A DNA stretch of 13,885 bases, taken from positions 1 through 13,885 of the forward strand of contig JAAZKL010000103.1 of NCBI GenBank assembly GCA_012799845.1, read 5' to 3'. The first letter of the stretch is position 1; the number at the start of each line of letters is the position of its first letter. The position numbers and the translations under genes were made by a program. Below are positions 1-5,517 of this stretch, in pieces. Below the pieces are notes generated by a model. That model did no database searches, was not told where the DNA came from, and saw only the letters and a program-made list of their open reading frames with translations. Source of the stretch: Clostridiaceae bacterium (lineage in GTDB: Bacteria; Bacillota; Clostridia; Acetivibrionales; DTU013).

Positions 1-48
1 CAAATCAGGACGTGACCATTCACACACAAATCAAGGCTTGACCGATCA
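1..48. repeat. Imperfect direct repeat, period 26 nt
   Basis: Two copies starting CAAATCA (1-7 and 27-33), each followed by a similar GG..TGACC..TCA pattern ending near 22 and 48. There is one single-base indel and a few mismatches between the copies. It resembles the local duplications seen in the other spacers of this window. Confidence 0.55.
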
Positions 49-127
49 TTGCTCAGCCAAGGCGCCTGATGGTGAATAGTGATTAACCGCTAATCTGTTG
101 CTTTAGCGTATGTATGTCACATTGCTC

Positions 128-156
128 TCGAAAAATCCGTTTCGTTGGTATATAAT
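128..156 (+). promoter_or_regulatory. Candidate sigma-A promoter for hprK
   Basis: A perfect -10 hexamer TATAAT (151-156) lies 17 nt downstream of TCGAAA (128-133), which matches the -35 consensus TTGACA at four of six positions. The predicted transcription start is near 163. The assignment rests only on pattern matching. The -35 element is also part of an inverted repeat (129-144). Confidence 0.45.
129..144. repeat. Short inverted repeat over the candidate -35 region
   Basis: CGAAA (129-133) and TTTCG (140-144) form perfect 5-nt arms around a 6-nt centre. The element overlaps the -35 hexamer of the candidate hprK promoter, so it could be an operator. It does not match the CGAAC-N4-GTTCG LexA box or the cre consensus. 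Five-base arms can arise by chance. Confidence 0.3.
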
Positions 157-210
157 CTAACTGATATGATGCTGTGCTTTCTGTGCAGCCTTTATCTCTC
201 CTGCTTGCTG

Positions 211-324
211 TTTGCAGATAGATATTTTGCAGTTTGTTATTTGCAGTCAGTTGTTGGATAGTTAATTGTTTGCAATCAGCTATTGCGCAGTTGGTGTTTG
301 CAATCGGCTACTATGCGGTTTGTT
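211..324. repeat. Degenerate TTTGCA repeat, period about 14-15 nt
   Basis: TTTGCA starts at 211, 226, 240, 269 and 297, giving spacings of 15, 14, 29 and 28, all close to one or two times 14.5. The last two 28-nt units (269-296 and 297-324) match at 21 of 28 positions. The array lies in the probable 5' leader of hprK. No open frame or recognised riboswitch fold is apparent. Confidence 0.6.
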
Positions 325-397
325 GCTGAAAGTTAGTTTTTGGGCAACCTGATTTATATGCGGCAGTGCAGTTGCTGAACAAATTATGTTTCATTAC

Positions 398-403
398 GGA
401 GGG
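398..403 (+). promoter_or_regulatory. hprK ribosome binding site (decides the start)
   Basis: GGAGGG lies 6 nt before the ATG at 410. The upstream in-frame ATG at 386 has no such site and would sit before it, so 410 is preferred. Confidence 0.8.
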
Positions 404-409
404 CGGCGG

Positions 410-1327
410 ATGTTTACTGTAAAGCTCAAAACGCTTATGGATGAGTTCCACCTGGAACCGGTCTGCATGACGGATTCTGCAGGTGACATCGAGGTCACCA
501 CATCCGATGTGAACAGGCCGGGTCTTCAGCTGTCGGGCTATATGGAGTATTTCGGCACAGACAGGATCCAGATCATAGGCAAGGTGGAAATGACATACCT
601 TGCGAGCCTGTCGCCTCAGGAGAGGAGAAAGAGGCTCGACGATTATTTTCGCACAGGATTCCCATGCCTTGTCATTGCAAGGGATCAGGATCCGTTCCCG
701 GAAATGGTGGAGGCTTCAGAGAAGTACTCGATACCGATCCTGAAGACTAAGGATATCACATCCAGGTTCATGAGCGGCCTCATCCGTTATCTCAATGTGA
801 TGTTGGCTCCCAGGATCTCACAGCACGGGGTCCTCGTTGAAGTGTATGGCGAAGGTGTACTGATCCTTGGGGAAAGCGGCGTCGGCAAGAGCGAAACAGC
901 CCTGGAGCTTGTCAAAAGGGGACACAGGCTGATCGCGGATGACCTGGTTGAGATCAGGAGGGTTTCAGATACTACGCTGCTGGGCTCAGCGCCTGAAAAC
1001 ATAAGGCACCTGATAGAGATACGCGGGATAGGGATAGTTGATGTGAAGCACCTGTTCGGCATGGGCGCTGTCAAGATGCAGGAGAGCATTAACCTTGTGA
1101 TAAATCTGGAACTGTGGAAAGAGGGCAAGATGTACGATCGCCTTGGCCTGGAAGACCAGTTTGCAGACATCCTTGGTATTTCTGTACCGTCCCTGGTGAT
1201 ACCTGTCCGTCCTGGCAGAAACCTTGCCATCATTGTTGAAGTGGCGGCGATGAACCACAGGCAGAAGAAGATGGGGTACAACGCGGCGAGGTTTTTGAGC
1301 GAGCGTTTTTTTAAATTCGACGACTGA
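410..1327 (+). CDS. hprK: HPr kinase/phosphorylase
   Basis: This bifunctional cytosolic enzyme phosphorylates HPr on Ser46 using ATP or PPi and removes the phosphate by phosphorolysis, which sets CcpA-dependent catabolite repression in Firmicutes. The 305-residue length is normal for the family. The N-terminal domain covers roughly residues 1-130. The C-terminal kinase domain has a Walker A motif GESGVGKS at 154-161, a conserved His at 139 before it, the ADDLVEI segment after it, and the HPrK signature EIRGIGIVDV starting at Glu203. The C-terminal part has the IPVRPGRN segment and the conserved MNHRQKKMGYNAA stretch. I chose the ATG at 410 because GGAGGG lies 6 nt upstream; an in-frame ATG at 386 would add eight residues. 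A 221-nt spacer separates it from the next gene. No HPr or Crh gene is visible in the window. Confidence 0.97.
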   Translation: MFTVKLKTLMDEFHLEPVCMTDSAGDIEVTTSDVNRPGLQLSGYMEYFGTDRIQIIGKVEMTYLASLSPQERRKRLDDYFRTGFPCLVIARDQDPFPEMVEASEKYSIPILKTKDITSRFMSGLIRYLNVMLAPRISQHGVLVEVYGEGVLILGESGVGKSETALELVKRGHRLIADDLVEIRRVSDTTLLGSAPENIRHLIEIRGIGIVDVKHLFGMGAVKMQESINLVINLELWKEGKMYDRLGLEDQFADILGISVPSLVIPVRPGRNLAIIVEVAAMNHRQKKMGYNAARFLSERFFKFDD

Positions 1328-1463
1328 GTTTAAGAGAATGCAGCAGACACGGAAGAGATACGACGTTTGAGGAATGCAGAGTATTCGACAGACATGCGCA
1401 TTTGGTAGACTACAGCACATGCGGAATATGTAAGGTGCTTGGGAATGCAGTGCATACTAAGAT

Positions 1464-1535
1464 ATACGGCATTTTAAAGGGTATAGCATACGGAATTTCA
1501 GAAGGTAAAACATACGGAAAAGCATAAGGAAACGG
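1464..1535. repeat. Three 24-nt tandem repeats abutting the next RBS
   Basis: Units begin with ATACGG at 1464, 1488 and 1512, exactly 24 nt apart, and each continues with an A/T stretch and a (A)AGG near its middle. The third unit runs into the GGGAGGA ribosome binding site (1534-1540) of the PHP-domain gene. The rest of the 1328-1548 spacer has three looser copies of AATGCAG (1337, 1373, 1444). Confidence 0.65.
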
Positions 1536-1548
1536 GAGGAGTTTTGTT

Positions 1549-2289
1549 TTGGAACTGGTCGTAGATACACATACACACACGATTTCGAGCGGACACGCAT
1601 ACAGCACAATAACTGAGAATGCCGTCCAGGCGAAGATCAATGGGATGGAAGCCATTGCGATGACAGACCATGGACCCGCTTTGAGAGGGGCTTCAACCGA
1701 GGTCCATTTCATGAATCTCGGCGTCATACCGCAGAATATAGAAGGGATTAGGATATTCAGGGGAGCGGAGACTGACATCATGGATTTTTCCGGCACCCTC
1801 GACATCCCGGATAAAGTACTGTCCAGACTTGAGTTTGTGATCGCGAGCTTCCATGAAATCGTACTGAACCCCGGCAGCATCGAGGAAAACACAGAGGGCA
1901 TGGTTAATGCTCTGAAAAACCCCTTTGTTGACGCAGTTGCCCATCCTGGCAACCCTGTATTCCAGGTCGACATCGACAGGGTCGTAAAAGCTGCAGGAGA
2001 GTATGGAAAGCTGATAGAAATCAACAATGGCTCTTTCAGGGTGAGGAAGGGATCTTTCGAGAACTGCCTGGAGTTCGTAAGGAAGTGCAAAAAATACGGC
2101 GTAAGTGTCACTTGCGGCACCGATGCGCATATATGCTATGATATAGGAAAATTCAGCAAGGTGCTCGATATACTTGGTGAAGCACAGATGCCCGGAGAAC
2201 TTGTATTGAGTACATCCCTGGAAAAGGCCGAGGACTTCGTGAGCAGAAGGAAGGCTGCCAAAAAGGCGGCTGCTGCGGAGTTGAAATGA
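1549..2289 (+). CDS. PHP-domain phosphoesterase (YcdX-like)
   Basis: This is a 246-residue protein of the PHP (polymerase and histidinol phosphatase) superfamily, whose members are metal-dependent phosphoesterases on a TIM-like barrel. The expected metal ligands are visible in order: DTHTH (D6, H8, H10), TDHG (D40, H41), Glu74 in GAETD, His102 in SFHE, His132 in AHPGNP and GTDAH (D192, H194). This pattern and the length resemble YcdX-type phosphatases more than HisK histidinol phosphatase or DNA polymerase PHP domains. The physiological substrate cannot be read from the sequence. The TTG start at 1549 is supported by GGGAGGA (1534-1540) 8 nt upstream. The C-terminus is rich in Lys and Ala. 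It sits between hprK and murB, separated from each by a repeat-containing spacer of more than 200 nt. Confidence 0.9.
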   Translation: MELVVDTHTHTISSGHAYSTITENAVQAKINGMEAIAMTDHGPALRGASTEVHFMNLGVIPQNIEGIRIFRGAETDIMDFSGTLDIPDKVLSRLEFVIASFHEIVLNPGSIEENTEGMVNALKNPFVDAVAHPGNPVFQVDIDRVVKAAGEYGKLIEINNGSFRVRKGSFENCLEFVRKCKKYGVSVTCGTDAHICYDIGKFSKVLDILGEAQMPGELVLSTSLEKAEDFVSRRKAAKKAAAAELK

Positions 2290-2391
2290 CTGCAGCGCAA
2301 ACAGGTGCATGCAGGCATGCCGGAGCGATCGGTGCATATTGTGTGTATTAACATGCAAATGCGTATACCTGAGCATGCCCGTGCACAACAA

Positions 2392-2449
2392 AGGATGTCA
2401 GGGTATATAGTACGCATCAGAGGATGTCAGGGTATATAGTATGCATCAG
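2392..2449. repeat. Two 29-nt direct tandem repeats
   Basis: Units 2392-2420 and 2421-2449 start AGGATGTCAGGG and differ at only one position (C at 2413, T at 2442). They lie in the 210-nt spacer (2290-2499) between the PHP-domain gene and murB. Upstream of them the spacer has several GCATGC/GTGCAT-like words but no terminator. The near identity suggests recent duplication. Confidence 0.85.
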
Positions 2450-2485
2450 AGCATAACAATGTAGTGCAATGAATATTTTGATTGC

Positions 2486-2492
2486 GGGGAGA
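2486..2492 (+). promoter_or_regulatory. murB ribosome binding site (decides the start)
   Basis: GGGGAGA lies 7 nt before the TTG at 2500. The other in-frame TTG, at 2482, precedes this site and has no good Shine-Dalgarno sequence of its own. Confidence 0.75.
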
Positions 2493-2499
2493 ATCTGGA

Positions 2500-3414
2500 T
2501 TGGATAAGCATAAGACAGCAGAACTGATCAGGCAAATACCCGGCAGCGGCGCCGTCATCATTGATGAGCCCATGTCCCGGCACACATCGTTCAGGGTCGG
2601 GGGACCTGCCGACGTATTCGTCAGGCCTGAGACCATCAGAAGCGCCGTTGATGTAATAAAGGCCTGCAGAGAGAACGGCATACCGGCAATAGTAATCGGG
2701 AACGGAACAAATCTCATAATACGGGATGGAGGCATCAGGGCCGCAGTGATCCAGTTGGCCGACAATGTCAGCGGATATGAGGTTTACGGGGAAGTAATCA
2801 GTGCGGAAGCGGGAATACTCATCTCAAAACTGTCGCGGATAGCGCTGGAACGCGGGCTGACAGGGCTGGAGTTCGCTGAAGGCATTCCCGGGACACTTGG
2901 TGGGGCTGTCACGATGAATGCGGGGGCATACGACGGAGAAATGTCGATGGTGGTAAGCCGGACCGAGTACCTTCGTCCCGATGGCAGCATATGCATTCTT
3001 GACAATGAGCAGCACCAGTTCGGGAAACGCTCAAGCATCATCCAGGCCGACGGGGGAGTGGTGCTGAAAACCGCCGTCAGGCTGAGGAAAGGCGACAAAA
3101 AAGAGATAAAGGAAAAAATGGACGATTTCAATGCCAGGCGGCGTGAAAAGCAGCCGCTTGATATGCCCAGCGCGGGAAGTATTTTCAAAAGGCCGGAAGG
3201 ATATTACGCCGGGAAACTGGTGCAGGACTGCGGCCTCAGGGGTTACAGGATCGGCGGGGCGGAGGTTTCCGCGCTTCACTGCGGCTTCATCGTCAACACG
3301 GGGAATGCGTCGGCCGGGGATGTCATATCGCTGATAGAGCATATCAGGGATGCTGTATACAGGAAATTCGAAGTAATGCTCGAAACAGAAGTGAAGATAA
3401 TAGGCGAGGATTGA
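2500..3414 (+). CDS. murB: UDP-N-acetylmuramate dehydrogenase
   Basis: MurB is the FAD-dependent cytosolic enzyme that reduces UDP-GlcNAc-enolpyruvate to UDP-MurNAc with NADPH, the second committed step of peptidoglycan precursor synthesis. The 304-residue protein shows the FAD-binding segments HTSFRVGGPAD (28-38), GNGTNL (67-72) and EGIPGTLGGA (127 onward, followed by MNAGAY). The catalytic region is SAGSIFKRP (224 onward), with Ser227 as the likely proton donor. The C-terminal domain carries GLRGYRIGGAEVS and the H-C-GFIVN segment. Length and motif order fit the Gram-positive (type II) form. I chose the TTG at 2500 from the ribosome binding site at 2486-2492; starting at 2482 would add six residues. 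rapZ follows after 86 nt. Confidence 0.96.
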   Translation: MDKHKTAELIRQIPGSGAVIIDEPMSRHTSFRVGGPADVFVRPETIRSAVDVIKACRENGIPAIVIGNGTNLIIRDGGIRAAVIQLADNVSGYEVYGEVISAEAGILISKLSRIALERGLTGLEFAEGIPGTLGGAVTMNAGAYDGEMSMVVSRTEYLRPDGSICILDNEQHQFGKRSSIIQADGGVVLKTAVRLRKGDKKEIKEKMDDFNARRREKQPLDMPSAGSIFKRPEGYYAGKLVQDCGLRGYRIGGAEVSALHCGFIVNTGNASAGDVISLIEHIRDAVYRKFEVMLETEVKIIGED

Positions 3415-3500
3415 GATGCATGCAATAATGCGCCGGCAGGGACGGGATCGGACGCCGGCGGAACGAAACGCAGAGATGCGAAGAACGGGGAGATACGAAG

Positions 3501-4376
3501 ATGAGATTTATAGTAATTACAGGTATATCCGGGGCCGGGAAAAGTCTTGTGGCCAATTATCTTGAGGATGCGGGGTTCTTTTGCATCGACAACCTTCCTC
3601 CGCTGCTGATACCCAAGATAGCTGAGATATGTTCGCAGAGCTACAGGAAAATGGACAAGATAGCGCTCGTCATCGACATACGCGGCGGCGAGCTCCTCAA
3701 TGACCTGTTTCCTGCGCTTGACGCCCTCACGGAAGAAGGCAACACATATGAGATACTTTTCATGGAGGCTTCCGACAGCGTAGTCATCAAGCGGTACAAG
3801 GAGTCCAGGCGGTCGCATCCCCTCGCACAGGAAGGGAGACTGAACAAGGCTATCACGGAAGAGAGAAAGGTCCTCGAAAAAATAAAGGACCGTGCGAATT
3901 ATGTCATAGATACCTCCAATCTGACCCCCAAGCAGCTCAAGGATGCCATTACAGGCATTATCGGCAGCAGTGACGAGTTTGGCGGGATGATCATCAATAT
4001 CATTTCCTTCGGCTTTAAATACGGCATACCGATAGAATGCGACCTCGTGTTTGACGTCAGGTTCATCCCGAATCCATATTATATAGAATCCATGAGAAAA
4101 CACACCGGTAAGCACGAAGATGTCAGGAAATACGTACTAGGGAAGACTGAGACCATCGAATTCAGCGAAAAGCTCAATGGGATGCTGGATTTTCTGATCC
4201 CCAACTACATCAGGGAAGGGAAATCCCAGCTCGTGATCGGCATAGGCTGCACAGGCGGACGGCATCGTTCTGTCGTTATTGCCGATGAATTGCTGAAGAG
4301 CCTGAAAGAGAAGAAGTATAAGGCTGTCATTGAGCACAGGGATATTGATAGAGATGGCAGGAGTGATGGCAGATGA
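3501..4376 (+). CDS. rapZ: RapZ/YvcJ family nucleotide-binding protein
   Basis: A 291-residue P-loop protein of the RapZ (YvcJ/YhbJ) family. In E. coli RapZ controls glmS expression as an RNase adaptor for the small RNA GlmZ. In Firmicutes YvcJ is an ATP/GTP hydrolase linked to competence and cell-wall metabolism, and the RNA role is not established there. Visible are Walker A GISGAGKS (8-15), the CIDNLPP segment (28-34), VIDIRGGE near residue 54, and the conserved C-terminal domain with GCTGGRHRS (249-257). The ATG at 3501 has GGGGAGA (3487-3493) 7 nt upstream. Its stop overlaps an in-frame ATG of yvcK by 4 nt, though yvcK more probably starts further down. The rapZ-yvcK-whiA neighbourhood is the standard one in Gram-positive bacteria. 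Confidence 0.95.
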   Translation: MRFIVITGISGAGKSLVANYLEDAGFFCIDNLPPLLIPKIAEICSQSYRKMDKIALVIDIRGGELLNDLFPALDALTEEGNTYEILFMEASDSVVIKRYKESRRSHPLAQEGRLNKAITEERKVLEKIKDRANYVIDTSNLTPKQLKDAITGIIGSSDEFGGMIINIISFGFKYGIPIECDLVFDVRFIPNPYYIESMRKHTGKHEDVRKYVLGKTETIEFSEKLNGMLDFLIPNYIREGKSQLVIGIGCTGGRHRSVVIADELLKSLKEKKYKAVIEHRDIDRDGRSDGR

Positions 4377-4460
4377 AGCTCGGGGGAACCACGGGAAAAA
4401 TATTTGGCAAAAACGGCCGCCAATGCGGCAGGCTGCAGGGAGCCGACAGGGACGATCCCC

Positions 4461-4467
4461 GGGAGGA
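4461..4467 (+). promoter_or_regulatory. yvcK ribosome binding site
   Basis: GGGAGGA lies 7 nt before the ATG at 4475, whose product begins exactly where the family's Rossmann-like glycine loop usually begins. The alternative ATG at 4373 has only AGGAG (4359-4363) at a longer 9-nt spacing. Confidence 0.65.
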
Positions 4468-4474
4468 TCTGCTC

Positions 4475-5494
4475 ATGAAGGGCCCCAAAGTAGTAGCTGT
4501 CGGAGGAGGCACCGGCCTTTCCACAATGCTGCGGGGACTAAAGCAATTTACGTCAAACATTACTGCTGTCGTCACCGTGGCCGACGACGGAGGAGGTTCG
4601 GGAGTACTCAGGCAGGAACTGGGTATGCTGCCTCCGGGAGACATACGGAACTGCATACTTGCCCTTGCTGATACTGAACCGCTGATGGAACAGCTGCTGC
4701 AGTACAGGTTCAAGGATGGCAAGCTGAAAGGCCAGAGCTTCGGGAACCTCTTCCTGGCGGCGATGGACGGCATCTCATCCAGCTTTGTGGAAGCGGTCAG
4801 GAGGATGAGCGACGTTCTGGCAGTCACCGGTAAGGTCCTTCCTGTCACGCTGAATAATGTGACGCTGTGTGCGGAACTGGAGGACGGGACCATAATCTGT
4901 GGCGAATCGCAAATCGGAAAGCACAAATATTTCAATAAATGCAGGATCAAAAGGGTCTACCTGGAACCTGCGGACTCAGAACCGCTCGACGAAGTCATAG
5001 ATGCTATAAACCAGGCGGACGCGGTCGTGTTGGGACCCGGCAGCCTATATACGAGCATTCTTCCGAACCTGCTGGTCAGGGGGATCTGTTCAGCCATTAA
5101 AAACAGCAGCGCCCTCAAGATATATGTTTGCAATGTTATGACTCAGCCGTCGGAAACCGAGGAGTACAGTGTTTCCGACCATATAAGGGCGCTGGAGGAC
5201 CATTCCTGCGGGGGCATCATCGATCTGTGCATCGCCAACAAATCGGTTATTCCTGATGCCATAAGGGAAAAATATCGGAACGATGGAGCCGACCAGGTGC
5301 AGATAGATCGTGAGATCCTGGCGGGTACGGGTATAAGGCTCATTGAAGGGGATTATGCATCACTCAGGAACGATCTTGTCAGGCATGATTCTCTGAAGCT
5401 TGCGGAAGCTGTAATAAAAGCCGCCCTGGACGGCATGGAGGCAAGGAAATGCTGTGGTGATGCAGGCAACAGGGGACCGCTTGCCGGCAGTTGA
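4475..5494 (+). CDS. yvcK: YvcK/GlmR (CofD-like) gluconeogenesis factor
   Basis: YvcK, also called GlmR, binds UDP-GlcNAc and in B. subtilis stimulates GlmS, directing carbon into cell-wall amino sugars, especially during gluconeogenic growth. The fold is CofD-like, with no known transferase activity. The 339-residue protein starts with the glycine-rich loop VGGGTGLS (9-16) and continues with the ADDGGGSG motif (36-43), PPGDIRNC, the SFGNLFLAAM segment and LGPGSLYTSI. The ATG at 4475 gives the usual family N-terminus and has a strong ribosome binding site. An in-frame ATG at 4373, overlapping the rapZ stop by 4 nt, would add 34 residues rich in Gly and charge, with no membrane segment. The glucosidase follows 23 nt after the stop. 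Confidence 0.95.
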   Translation: MKGPKVVAVGGGTGLSTMLRGLKQFTSNITAVVTVADDGGGSGVLRQELGMLPPGDIRNCILALADTEPLMEQLLQYRFKDGKLKGQSFGNLFLAAMDGISSSFVEAVRRMSDVLAVTGKVLPVTLNNVTLCAELEDGTIICGESQIGKHKYFNKCRIKRVYLEPADSEPLDEVIDAINQADAVVLGPGSLYTSILPNLLVRGICSAIKNSSALKIYVCNVMTQPSETEEYSVSDHIRALEDHSCGGIIDLCIANKSVIPDAIREKYRNDGADQVQIDREILAGTGIRLIEGDYASLRNDLVRHDSLKLAEAVIKAALDGMEARKCCGDAGNRGPLAGS

Positions 5495-5502
5495 AATATG
5501 TG

Positions 5503-5510
5503 AAGGAGGG
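5503..5510 (+). promoter_or_regulatory. Glucosidase ribosome binding site (decides the start)
   Basis: AAGGAGGG lies 7 nt before the ATG at 5518. An in-frame TTG at 5491, which overlaps the yvcK stop, lacks this support and would put the site inside the gene. Confidence 0.75.
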
Positions 5511-5517
5511 TGGGCGG

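Larger units (their letters stand above)
1..409 (+). other. Gene-free leader region upstream of hprK
   Basis: No coding frame that I can support occupies this stretch. It holds an imperfect 26-nt direct repeat (1-22 and 27-48, both starting CAAATCA), a candidate sigma-A promoter (128-156) overlapping a short inverted repeat, and a T-rich section (211-324) in which TTTGCA recurs about every 14-15 nt or twice that. It ends in the hprK ribosome binding site. If transcription starts near 163, the hprK 5' leader would be about 250 nt, long for a housekeeping gene. The gene to the left lies outside the window. Confidence 0.7.

Noticed and set aside
1410..2120. Long minus-strand open frame with Pro/Tyr-rich octapeptide-like repeats
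   Set aside because: It is antisense to the PHP-domain gene, and its repeats come from the 24-nt DNA array at 1464-1535. It has no recognisable domain.
3131..3334. Additional + strand open frame inside murB
   Set aside because: It overlaps murB in another frame throughout its catalytic region and has no ribosome binding site or family resemblance.
3431..3460. CGCCGGC...GCCGGCG inverted repeat in the murB-rapZ spacer as a terminator
   Set aside because: The arms are 7 nt with a 16-nt loop and no T tract follows. Each arm contains a self-palindrome, so pairing is ambiguous. rapZ follows closely, suggesting co-transcription.
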